10,137 nt of DNA, taken from Clostridia bacterium (GTDB lineage: Bacteria > Bacillota > Clostridia > Peptostreptococcales > Anaerovoracaceae). Location: contig JAKSSQ010000052.1 in the NCBI GenBank assembly GCA_024403005.1, positions 1 to 10,137 of the forward strand, read 5' to 3'. The notes under the pieces were generated by a model. That model was not told where the DNA came from. It did not search any database and worked only from the letters and a program-made list of their open reading frames with translations. Of the stretch, positions 1 to 7,363 are shown one piece after another. How positions within the stretch are numbered: the first letter of the stretch is position 1; every line of letters begins with the position of its first letter. The position numbers and the translations under genes are program-made.

Positions 1-374
1 TGTTCATCGGTTCCAACGATATCGGAACCTGCAAGGAATTCTCCGAACTCTGCGGCAACAAGACTGTACGTACAAAGTCCTCGTCCACAAGCCTCGGAAG
101 CAAGGAAGGCGACGTCAACGTTTCCACTCAGCTTCAGACGAGACCGCTCATCTACCCGAGCGAACTGCAGAAGCTTAACAACAAGAATTCGACGGGCAAC
201 GCAATTATCGTTACATTCGGTAACTACCCGTTAATGACCAAATACACACCGTCGTACCTGTGCAATTACTATCAGTTCGGCAGAATGGACCTTACAGAAG
301 TAAGATCCCACATGTTCCGCCCGGACGAAGTACTCTATGACGTAAACTACCGCAATTCCCTTTTCGGGGCATAG
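1..374 (+). CDS. VirD4/TraG-type conjugative coupling protein, C-terminal fragment
   Basis: This is the last 123 codons of a gene that begins before the window; the reading frame runs from base 3 to the TAG at 372-374. VirD4-type coupling proteins are membrane-bound hexameric ATPases that deliver the relaxase-DNA complex to the type IV secretion channel. The visible part matches the C-terminal end of the family: a strand-like start (FIGSNDIGTCKEFSELCGNK), a Ser/Thr-rich stretch, then RPLIYPSELQKLNN, and a final beta segment (GNAIIVTFGNYPLMTKY). These resemble the TraG C-terminal pattern in which a small residue-rich loop is followed by an 'R-L-(I/L)-x-P-x-E-L' motif and a hydrophobic strand. 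The Walker motifs lie upstream and cannot be seen. The stop is only 18 bases before the next start, which suggests a shared operon. The VirB6-like and VirB4-like genes downstream support the assignment. The assignment is by motif memory, not by search. Confidence 0.8.
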   Translation, partial: FIGSNDIGTCKEFSELCGNKTVRTKSSSTSLGSKEGDVNVSTQLQTRPLIYPSELQKLNNKNSTGNAIIVTFGNYPLMTKYTPSYLCNYYQFGRMDLTEVRSHMFRPDEVLYDVNYRNSLFGA

Positions 375-381
375 CTTAAAC

Positions 382-386
382 GGAGG
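382..386 (+). promoter_or_regulatory. Ribosome binding site supporting a TTG start
   Basis: GGAGG ends six bases before the TTG at 393-395. It decides the start: no ATG or GTG lies between the preceding in-frame TAG (372-374) and the signal peptide, and the TTG gives a standard n-region (MKRK) directly before the hydrophobic core. Confidence 0.85.
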
Positions 387-392
387 TTTCTC

Positions 393-1352
393 TTGAAGAG
401 AAAGTTGCTTCTAATCTTAATACTTGTGCTGGCGGTTACGGGTAATGCCTTTGCAATCGACATCGACTACTCCGGTCCTGTAGACAGCTTTACAGACCTG
501 CCGATGGGCGAAACTGCAGCGGAGCTCGATCCCGGCGCTTTAACCGGCTTAATTCAGATTAACGGATCGCTTAACTCATCCGAGTACTACGATTACGATA
601 ACCAGGAATTCATCTACACGCTGGCTTCCGGTGCGGAAATCCACTCCTCCGTAGCCGACGGAATGGTCACCACAAACACGGTAGACCTTACAATTCCCGA
701 ACTCGTAAACGCGACATTCTACAGAGACGGTCTGGTTCTTGAAAATGCAGTCGGTTCCTTCAGCGTTGAAACTCCGGGAAGCTACGTAGTAGACATTAAG
801 GACGGCTCCAATTTTATTCAGCCCCTTAAGTTTACAATCGTAAATTCCGTAACAGGCATGCTCAACGAATACGTTCTGCCGAACAACTTCTCCTTTACAG
901 ATGCAAAGAGAGACGGAGCTCCGGTTCAGTTCTCAAGAGGCACTGTAGACCTTTCAGAAGAAGGCGATTACAGGCTCAGCTACGTATGCAACGCTACGAG
1001 AGTTCCGTACTACCTGGACATCAAGGTGGACCATACACCTCCGGTTCTCGCTCTGGAAAACGTTGTAGACGGCTTCGCCAGAGGTCCGGTAAGCCTGGCA
1101 GATTCGGAAGAACACTCCACAATTTACATTGAACACAACGGTAAGTCCATGAGTTACAGGGAAACCCTTAACGAAAGCGGAAGCTATACCGTAACCATCA
1201 AAGACGCAGCAGGCAACTCCACAGTTTATAAGTTTGTAATTCAGTTCTACCTGAATTTCAGCAGTATTCTGTTCATACTCTGTCTGCTAGCAGTAATCAT
1301 AGGCATTATCGTCTATGTACTTAAATCCAGAAACAGTCTCAGAGTCAGATAA
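393..1352 (+). CDS. Secreted, C-terminally anchored Ig-like repeat protein of the transfer operon
   Basis: I do not recognise a named family. The 319-residue product has a signal peptide (residues 1-21, basic MKRK, Leu/Ile/Val core, AFA cleavage site), about 265 extracytoplasmic residues, one transmembrane helix near 289-310 and a short basic tail (KSRNSLRVR). This is the layout of a single-pass protein with most of its mass outside the cell. The outer part holds about three related beta-sandwich units, each ending in a 'G-(S/D)-Y' turn at residues 129-131, 191-193 and 263-265. The last runs from HTPP (214-217) to DAAGNSTVYKFVIQF, a pattern like bacterial Ig-like domains. The start is TTG with a strong ribosome site. 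The gene lies between the coupling protein and the VirB6-like gene, a slot often held by a small pilin-like gene in related elements. A role in mating-pair contact or in scaffolding the channel outside the membrane is inference. Topology is well supported; function is not. Confidence 0.8.
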   Translation: MKRKLLLILILVLAVTGNAFAIDIDYSGPVDSFTDLPMGETAAELDPGALTGLIQINGSLNSSEYYDYDNQEFIYTLASGAEIHSSVADGMVTTNTVDLTIPELVNATFYRDGLVLENAVGSFSVETPGSYVVDIKDGSNFIQPLKFTIVNSVTGMLNEYVLPNNFSFTDAKRDGAPVQFSRGTVDLSEEGDYRLSYVCNATRVPYYLDIKVDHTPPVLALENVVDGFARGPVSLADSEEHSTIYIEHNGKSMSYRETLNESGSYTVTIKDAAGNSTVYKFVIQFYLNFSSILFILCLLAVIIGIIVYVLKSRNSLRVR

Positions 1353-1374
1353 ATCCGACTAAAAAATCCGAAAG

Positions 1375-1383
1375 AAAGGAGGG
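1375..1383 (+). promoter_or_regulatory. Ribosome binding site supporting a GTG start
   Basis: AAAGGAGGG, an almost ideal Shine-Dalgarno sequence, ends six bases before the GTG at 1390-1392. It sits in the 37-base gap after the preceding gene and fixes the start of the VirB6-like gene at GTG. Confidence 0.88.
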
Positions 1384-1389
1384 TACTCA

Positions 1390-3405
1390 GTGGGCATAAT
1401 TGATACAGTAATCGACGGAATACAGCAAGGCCTTGGATTTCTCGTAGATGCTATCGGCGACACCATAATGAATGTAATATTCAATGTCATCGGTATCGCT
1501 CTTTATTACCTTACTAACATGCTCATGTGGTTCGTCTGGGTACTCCAGCAGCTCTTCGATGTATTCGCCGGCACAACCAAGGTTATGTACAAGGGCGAAT
1601 ATACCTACCTGATAGACGTATTCTTCCAGAACGAAAGCATAGTTAACGTCTACTGGGGAATGGCTCTGATCGGCATAGTTTTCGTAATAGTATTCACGCT
1701 GATTGCGGTCATCCGTAAGACTTTCGACATGGACGAACAGCAGAAGATGTCCCACGGACAGATTCTCTCCGCCATGTTCAAGAGCATATTCATGATGCTG
1801 ATACTGAGTATCGCCATGAATGCGGCAATAAACATCGTAAACGTAACTATTAACCGAATAAGCTACATTTTCGACAATGCCGACTCGTTCTCCAAGGAAA
1901 AGGAAATTCACTTTACAGACGAGCAGTTTGCTACGATGGCGCGAATTTACAAGACCATCGGCAACTACTCGCTGAACCCGTCGTACCAGAGCAGATATAA
2001 CCTTAACAGCTGCTTCAACGACATAAGATCCGACCTTAATCTGCTGGAAAAGCAGGGCGTTTTCGATCTTACTTACATAACGACCGAAAACGGCAGGGAA
2101 ATAGCTACCTGGCAGAGCGTTCTGCAGGATCTGGTCTACTCGGCCGATACCAGCAGAGACTTAAGACTCGACAAGTACTACACAGAAGTTGCAGATCCCC
2201 TTCTTAAGATCATGGATATCTTAAGAACAAATCCCAGCTTCTATCCTCTGTCAGATTACAAGAACGGCTATACGGTTACCAACGGAGTAAGCCTCGACAG
2301 AGTGCTCTTCCTCTCAGGCACAGTATCCGCAGCAAAGAACCCAAAGTACAACCAGAATCCGTACCTTACAGATGGTCTGCGAGGTGCGTTCTACAGCGGT
2401 GCGAAGAACATCTACTCGTATAGCGATGTAAACGGAGCCTTCGACATAGGCCTGATGGGTATCAACTACATATTCATCTGGATCCTTACGTACTTCGTAT
2501 TAAAGAGCCTCCTGAATGTAATCTTCGGATGCATCATGAGAATCTTCACCATGGTATCCCTGTACATAATCGCTCCCGTTACCATCGCGTCCACACCGAT
2601 AGACGGCGGCGAAAAGTTCAAGCAGTGGATGACCTCAATGATCGTACAGAGCTTGAGTATCCTCGGAAGCATTATTCCGATGAGACTGATTATCCTGTTC
2701 GCTCCGATTATTCTGAGCAACGAACTGCAGATATTCGATTCCATATCCCTTAACTTTATCGCAAAGATTCTGCTGGTAGTCGGCGGACTCGAAGCTGTTG
2801 AAGGCTTCGGCGGTATCTTAAGAGGTATTCTCGCCAACAGTGCAGGCATGCAGGCTCTCCGCCAGGACGACAAGGCAAACGCACTCGGTGCAAAGGCCTT
2901 CGGCAAGATTACAGGCGGAGCTGCAAGTGCTGCCAAGCTTACCGGTAAGGGCGTAGGCTACGGTGTACTCGGTGTAGGTGCAGTAGGCTTAGGTGCAGCA
3001 GCTGTAGGCGTAGGCGGCGCTGTTATCGGCGCAGCAGCCGGCGTTGCAGGTGCTTACCAGGCAACTAAGGGCATCGGAAAAGGTGCTCAGTACCTTATGC
3101 ATAAGTTCGGTAAGAAGGATGAACACCAGAGCGGCTTCGACGAAGTTCCCGGCAGTGCAAACCAGGGCGGCGACGCAGCTCAGGGCACAAACAGTCCCGA
3201 TAACCTGCAGCAGACAGGAAGCTCCGACGCAAACCAGAGCAATCCTGAAAACCTCCAGTCCGGCGGCGCAAGCCCGGGCGGAGCCAGTGCTCCAGGCGGT
3301 GCAAGTGCTCCAGGCGGCGCAGGTGCTCCGGGATCTCCCGGCGGTGCACCTGACATGATGTCCGGCCACAAGGCTCCGCCGCCACCAATGAACCTCGGTT
3401 CTTAA
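1390..3405 (+). CDS. VirB6/TrbL-like polytopic channel protein of a Gram-positive type IV secretion system
   Basis: The 671-residue membrane protein is probably the VirB6/TrbL-type component that forms the transfer channel in the membrane. Hydrophobic segments fall near residues 25-57, 90-108, 131-151, 354-375, 378-400, 416-442 and 453-470. Between the third and fourth is a soluble stretch of about 200 residues (about 155-350). After the last segment comes a Gly/Ala-rich helix (about 508-556) with GxxxG-like spacing, which is common near the end of TrbL-like proteins. A disordered tail follows (about 575-671), rich in Asn, Gln, Ser and Gly, with Gly-Ala-Ser-Pro repeats (625-654) and a PPPP run near the end. 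The gene starts at GTG. Its position between the coupling protein and VirB4 is the usual VirB6/TrbL slot. The set resembles what NCBI names Mbov_0396 family mobile-element transmembrane proteins, recalled rather than searched. The membrane topology is clear; the exact family is moderately sure. Confidence 0.75.
   Translation: MGIIDTVIDGIQQGLGFLVDAIGDTIMNVIFNVIGIALYYLTNMLMWFVWVLQQLFDVFAGTTKVMYKGEYTYLIDVFFQNESIVNVYWGMALIGIVFVIVFTLIAVIRKTFDMDEQQKMSHGQILSAMFKSIFMMLILSIAMNAAINIVNVTINRISYIFDNADSFSKEKEIHFTDEQFATMARIYKTIGNYSLNPSYQSRYNLNSCFNDIRSDLNLLEKQGVFDLTYITTENGREIATWQSVLQDLVYSADTSRDLRLDKYYTEVADPLLKIMDILRTNPSFYPLSDYKNGYTVTNGVSLDRVLFLSGTVSAAKNPKYNQNPYLTDGLRGAFYSGAKNIYSYSDVNGAFDIGLMGINYIFIWILTYFVLKSLLNVIFGCIMRIFTMVSLYIIAPVTIASTPIDGGEKFKQWMTSMIVQSLSILGSIIPMRLIILFAPIILSNELQIFDSISLNFIAKILLVVGGLEAVEGFGGILRGILANSAGMQALRQDDKANALGAKAFGKITGGAASAAKLTGKGVGYGVLGVGAVGLGAAAVGVGGAVIGAAAGVAGAYQATKGIGKGAQYLMHKFGKKDEHQSGFDEVPGSANQGGDAAQGTNSPDNLQQTGSSDANQSNPENLQSGGASPGGASAPGGASAPGGAGAPGSPGGAPDMMSGHKAPPPPMNLGS
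3262..3351 (+). repeat. In-frame Gly-Ala-Ser-Pro tandem repeat in the VirB6-like tail
   Basis: An 18-base unit encoding GGASAP occurs at 3277-3294 and 3295-3312, with a variant (GGAGAP) at 3313-3330. Shorter degenerate copies flank it (GGASP at 3262-3276, GSPGGAP at 3331-3351). Copies differ at synonymous positions, so they are not a fresh slippage product. An in-frame repeat of this kind could vary in copy number between strains. Confidence 0.85.
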
Positions 3406-3425
3406 GTAGTTAACACTGATTTTGA

Positions 3426-3430
3426 AAAGG
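3426..3430 (+). promoter_or_regulatory. Weak, distant ribosome binding site of the VirB4 gene
   Basis: AAAGG ends twelve bases before the ATG at 3443; nothing closer resembles a Shine-Dalgarno sequence. An in-frame TAA at 3437-3439 rules out an earlier start, so the ATG at 3443 stands. The site is clearly poorer than the GGAGG sites of the neighbouring genes. Confidence 0.5.
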
Positions 3431-3442
3431 CTCAATTAACAG

Positions 3443-6400
3443 ATGAGATTAATTCCAGGCAGAACAAAAGTAGATATTGAATTATTCAAAGGTATATCCA
3501 TAGCGGATCTCGCCATTGGTTTGATTGCCGGAATTGTAGTGATATTCATAGTCACATCATCCCTGCCTTTCAAACTCGTTCTCGCAGCTATAGTTACACT
3601 CCTGGCTGCAGGTCTTCTCGCAAGACTCGACCAGGAGCCTAACTACCTGTACCTCCTTAAGGTTTTAAGACACTTCTCCTACAAGAGACACTACAAGAGA
3701 ATCTTCAGCGACGAAGATCTGGCAAAGATCAAGGCTGAAGGCCTTGAAACTGCAGGCCTCGACGCACTCTTCAGAGAAGACGGAGAAGCTCCTGCAGAAG
3801 AAACCAAAGCGGAGAGAAAAGCCCGCCTTAAGGCTGAAAAAGCTGAAAGAAAGGCAGACGACAAGATCTTAAAGAGCAAGACTGCAACCGAAGAAGAAAA
3901 GGATGCCATCTGGCTCAAGCGCGCAAACCAGAGCGCAGCAAAGAAGAAGTCCAGGAAGGCTACCAAGGCCGGCAAGCAGACCGAATACGACGTTGCAGAT
4001 ATTATTGGCTTCACCGATGTAAAGGACGGCTTTATCGAATACGCAGGCAAGTATTACGGTATTGCAATCGAAATTTCCCCTGTTGAATTCCGCTTCTTCA
4101 GCGAAATGAGAAGGGCAAACTCCATTGAAAACGGCGTAGGCAGAATTCTGAGAGTTCTCCCCTCCGAATACGCTGCAAACATCGTTAAGGTAGAAAGACC
4201 CGTTCTCTACGACGAATATCTTAAGAACGAATACAGAAAGCTCGACGACCTTAAGAAGTCCTACGAAGAAGGCCTCCTTTCCGAAGAGGAAATGAAGGGC
4301 AGGGTGGAAATTCTGTACGACAGAATCTACGAACTCAGAGACATCTGCTTCGATAACAAGGTTATCCAGCCGTTCTATTACATCGTTCTCTTCGACAGCG
4401 ACAAGCACCAGCTTACAAACAGCGCAAAGGCTGCCGTAGATACCCTCCAGAACGCCGAAATCAGGGCTCGTATCCTTAACGACGACAAAGATATCGCTAT
4501 CTTCTTAAAATACACAAATCAGCTCGATTTTAACGAAAGAGATATCGAAGAAATCAATCCCGAGCACTACGCAATGTGGGCTATGCCTGCAAGTGTGGAC
4601 ATTAAGCCGAGAACAGCTGTTATAAACGGTATCTACACCCATAACATGAACCTCATCAACTATCCGACGATAGTTGGAGATGCATGGATGGCAACAGTAA
4701 TGACCATGCCCTCCACAAAGGTTGTGGTAAAGTGCACACCCATGGACAAGGGCAAAGCCATAAGAGGTATCGACAATTCCCTCACAGAACTCCGCGGACA
4801 GTACTCCGGTACAGGCGTGGATTCCAAGAGAATGGAACTGGCTGAACACATTCAGTCTCTCGAACGCCTCCTCGCAATGCTTCAGAGCGACAGCGAAAGC
4901 CTTCTCAACGTCAATATTTACGTAACTTCCTACGACATAAATATGACGAGAGAAGATACTTCCATGCCCCAGCCGCCCAGATCCAACCGCAGAAACATCG
5001 CGAACATGAAGCGCGTTGTAAGACGCACATACCAGGAACAGGGCTTCCGCGTAAGCAACCAGGAATTCAACCAGATGACCGCATTCATTGGGTCACAGGT
5101 TTCCGCTTTCGACCCCCTGGCAAAGAAGGGCAGAGGCATCCCCAGCAACTCGCTGGCAGCTGCTTACCCCTGGGTATTCGCTCATGTATCCGACGCCAAC
5201 GGCATTAAGCTCGGCGCAGAAGACGGTACTCCCGTATTCATCGACTTCTTCAGAAGAGATTCCGAAAGAGTCAACAGCAACATGGTTATCGTCGGTAAGT
5301 CCGGTTCCGGTAAGTCCTACGCAACAAAGAGTTTGCTTGCAAACCTTGCTGCAGACGACGCCAAGATCTTTATTCTGGACCCCGAAAACGAATATACAGA
5401 GCTTGCAAGAAGCCTTAACGGTAAGTTCATTAACGTAGGCAATGCAACTCAGGGCAGACTCAACCCGTTCCACATCATCACCGCTCTCGACGACGATGAC
5501 GAAGACGGTGCAGGCGTTTCCGGTTCCTACGCAACTCACCTGCAGTTCCTGGAAGAATTCTTCAGACAGATTCTCCCCGACTGCGAAAGAGATGCCCTGG
5601 AATACCTGAACGCACTGGTAGACCGCATGTACACAAACATGGGCATTACTGCTGAAACCAATCTTGCCCAGCTCCGTCCGGAAGACTATCCGACCTTCGA
5701 CGACCTGTACGATGCAATCCTCATGGAATTCCAGTCTACAGACAACGATTATATTCATACGATGCTCCGCACTCTTATGAACTATATTTCGAAGTTCTCC
5801 ACAGACGGAAGAAATGCGAACATCTGGAATGGTCCGTCCACAGTTACAACAGAGGAAAACTTCACAGTATTTAACTTCCAGAGCCTGCTTGCAAACCGCA
5901 ACGGTACAATTGCAAACGCTCAGATGCTGCTGGTTCTTAAGTACATCGACAACGAAATAATCAAGAACAGAGATTACAACATCAAGTACGGCATGAACCG
6001 CAAGATCGTAGTAGTAATCGACGAAGCTCACGTATTCATCGATACAAAGTTCCCGATCGCTTTAGACTTCATGTTCCAGCTCGCAAAGCGTATCCGTAAG
6101 TACAACGGTATGCAGATTGTAATCACTCAGAACATCAAGGACTTCGTAGGTTCCGAAGAAATTGCACGTAAGTCTACTGCAATTATCAATGCCTGCCAGT
6201 ACAGCTTCATCTTCTCCCTGGCGCCCAACGACATGGACGACCTCTGCAAGCTCTACGAAAAGGCCGGCGGAATCAACGAAAGCGAGCGTGAACAAATCAT
6301 CGGCGCTGCAAGAGGCCAGGCATTCACCATCATGAGCCCCCAGAGCCGCTCAAGCTTCAAGGTTGAAGTTCCCGAAGATGTGGTTCACATGTTCCAGGAT

Positions 6401-7339
6401 CAGGAATACGTAAGCCGCTACTTCACAGGCCCCGAAGGGGAAGCATCCTGGGAAGAATTCATGGGAGAAAGCCGCGAAAAGAGAGCAGAACTGGAAGCTG
6501 TTCACAGCAGCGAAGAAGCTCAGGTTTACGTAGCTCCCAGAAAGAAGATCGTTTTCGAAGAACTCAGCGAAGACGAATTCGCTGCCATCGAACTCAAGCC
6601 CAAGAAGCCGTCTAAGTTCTACGCAGAACTTGAAGAAGCCAAGGCAGCCGCAAAGCCCGAACCCGCAGAACTTCCCGAAATTGCAGACGATTTCGACGAA
6701 TTCGATATTCCGGAAGATCCGGAAGAATTCCGCAGAATGGCAGAGGCAAAGGCAGAAAAGCCCGAAGCTCCGGCAGAAGCGCCTGCTCCGGCTCCGGTTA
6801 TTGCAGAAGCACCCGCTCCGCAGCCCGTCGTACAGACGATTCAGCAGACAGTGGTTCAGTCTTCCAAGACCGAAGAAATGCTGGGCGAACTGCTCGGACG
6901 ATTCAGCTATGAATCCATGCTTTCCGAAATCAGACGCAGCGTAAGAGAAGAAGTCGAACGCGAACTGGCTCACGCAAAATCTGCAGCTACCGCAGCTGTT
7001 GCTGCAGGCGGCGCAGTTCTCGGCTCTATCTTCAACGATGAAGCTATGGAAGAAGCAGGACGAATCGCAGCAGAAGAAGCTATTGCAAAGGCAGAAGAGA
7101 CGGCTGCACCGGCTATGGAAACAGCTCCTGCTCCGGAAGCTCCCGCAGAAGAAGCTCCTGCACCTGCAGACGACGAACCCGCAGATTCCGGTTTCGACAT
7201 CATGGCACTGCTCACAGCAGAAGCCGAAAAACTGGGCAACATCTCGCCCATCGACCTTATGGAAACTTACGGCGACACTATCATCAGCATTACGCTCGAA
7301 GACCTTGTTGCTTATAACACAAATCACAAAGCAAGCTAA
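3443..7339 (+). CDS. PrgI-VirB4 fusion conjugation ATPase with long C-terminal extension
   Basis: VirB4 ATPases power assembly and substrate passage in type IV secretion systems at the inner face of the membrane. Residues 1 to about 85 form a PrgI-like module: a basic start (MRLIPGRTKV), the 'ELFKGIS' turn and two transmembrane helices (about 21-38 and 42-60). A Lys/Glu/Ala-rich linker follows (about 90-178), then the VirB4 N-terminal region (about 180-600). The ATPase core has a Walker A motif GKSGSGKS (618-625), a Walker B motif ending in DEAH (860-863) and a conserved ITQN motif (894-897). The core seems to end near residue 1000. The last 300 residues are a VirB4-atypical tail: acidic, with two Ala/Pro/Glu stretches (about 1107-1130 and 1219-1249) flanking a helical block (about 1141-1215), and a final compact segment (1250-1298). 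Most VirB4 proteins are 800-900 residues long. The gene resembles what NCBI calls Mbov_0397 family ATPases. The family call is secure; the tail's role is unknown. Confidence 0.93.
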   Translation: MRLIPGRTKVDIELFKGISIADLAIGLIAGIVVIFIVTSSLPFKLVLAAIVTLLAAGLLARLDQEPNYLYLLKVLRHFSYKRHYKRIFSDEDLAKIKAEGLETAGLDALFREDGEAPAEETKAERKARLKAEKAERKADDKILKSKTATEEEKDAIWLKRANQSAAKKKSRKATKAGKQTEYDVADIIGFTDVKDGFIEYAGKYYGIAIEISPVEFRFFSEMRRANSIENGVGRILRVLPSEYAANIVKVERPVLYDEYLKNEYRKLDDLKKSYEEGLLSEEEMKGRVEILYDRIYELRDICFDNKVIQPFYYIVLFDSDKHQLTNSAKAAVDTLQNAEIRARILNDDKDIAIFLKYTNQLDFNERDIEEINPEHYAMWAMPASVDIKPRTAVINGIYTHNMNLINYPTIVGDAWMATVMTMPSTKVVVKCTPMDKGKAIRGIDNSLTELRGQYSGTGVDSKRMELAEHIQSLERLLAMLQSDSESLLNVNIYVTSYDINMTREDTSMPQPPRSNRRNIANMKRVVRRTYQEQGFRVSNQEFNQMTAFIGSQVSAFDPLAKKGRGIPSNSLAAAYPWVFAHVSDANGIKLGAEDGTPVFIDFFRRDSERVNSNMVIVGKSGSGKSYATKSLLANLAADDAKIFILDPENEYTELARSLNGKFINVGNATQGRLNPFHIITALDDDDEDGAGVSGSYATHLQFLEEFFRQILPDCERDALEYLNALVDRMYTNMGITAETNLAQLRPEDYPTFDDLYDAILMEFQSTDNDYIHTMLRTLMNYISKFSTDGRNANIWNGPSTVTTEENFTVFNFQSLLANRNGTIANAQMLLVLKYIDNEIIKNRDYNIKYGMNRKIVVVIDEAHVFIDTKFPIALDFMFQLAKRIRKYNGMQIVITQNIKDFVGSEEIARKSTAIINACQYSFIFSLAPNDMDDLCKLYEKAGGINESEREQIIGAARGQAFTIMSPQSRSSFKVEVPEDVVHMFQDQEYVSRYFTGPEGEASWEEFMGESREKRAELEAVHSSEEAQVYVAPRKKIVFEELSEDEFAAIELKPKKPSKFYAELEEAKAAAKPEPAELPEIADDFDEFDIPEDPEEFRRMAEAKAEKPEAPAEAPAPAPVIAEAPAPQPVVQTIQQTVVQSSKTEEMLGELLGRFSYESMLSEIRRSVREEVERELAHAKSAATAAVAAGGAVLGSIFNDEAMEEAGRIAAEEAIAKAEETAAPAMETAPAPEAPAEEAPAPADDEPADSGFDIMALLTAEAEKLGNISPIDLMETYGDTIISITLEDLVAYNTNHKAS

Positions 7340-7342
7340 TGC

Positions 7343-7362
7343 TTCAGCTAATGGAGGCTGAA
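7343..7362 (+). promoter_or_regulatory. Small hairpin overlapping the ribosome site of the PLAT-like gene
   Basis: TTCAGC (7343-7348) and GCTGAA (7357-7362) are perfect inverted repeats around an eight-base loop. The GGAGG ribosome site (7353-7357) lies in the loop and first stem base, six bases before the ATG at 7364. The stem is short (three G-C and three A-T pairs), so it is at most a mild translational modulator and may be chance. Confidence 0.35.
7353..7357 (+). promoter_or_regulatory. Ribosome binding site of the PLAT-like surface gene
   Basis: GGAGG ends six bases before the ATG at 7364-7366. An in-frame TAA at 7349-7351 excludes any longer version, so this pair defines the start of a gene that stays open to the end of the window. 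Confidence 0.85.
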
Positions 7363-7363
7363 A

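Noticed and set aside
372..395. The TAG ending the coupling protein is in frame with the next gene, so stop read-through would fuse them
   Set aside because: The downstream gene has its own strong ribosome site and signal peptide, and a fusion would place a signal peptide inside a cytoplasmic protein. The shared frame is probably chance.
1353..1389. A-rich gap considered as a terminator or promoter
   Set aside because: There is no inverted repeat and no convincing -35/-10 pair. The gap is only 37 bases and holds a strong ribosome site, so read-through transcription is more likely.
1387..1911. A 174-codon open frame on the minus strand opposite the VirB6-like gene
   Set aside because: It has no ribosome site, has a His/Tyr-rich composition, and is fully covered by a convincing membrane protein on the other strand.
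3044..3358. Alternative + strand frame of 104 codons inside the VirB6-like tail
   Set aside because: It is a frame shadow created by the Gly/Ala/Pro-rich codons; no start signal or recognisable features.
5093..6031. A 312-codon open frame on the minus strand inside the VirB4 ATPase core
   Set aside because: It lies opposite the Walker motifs, and its Cys/Val-rich product is the expected by-product of the codon bias on the sense strand.
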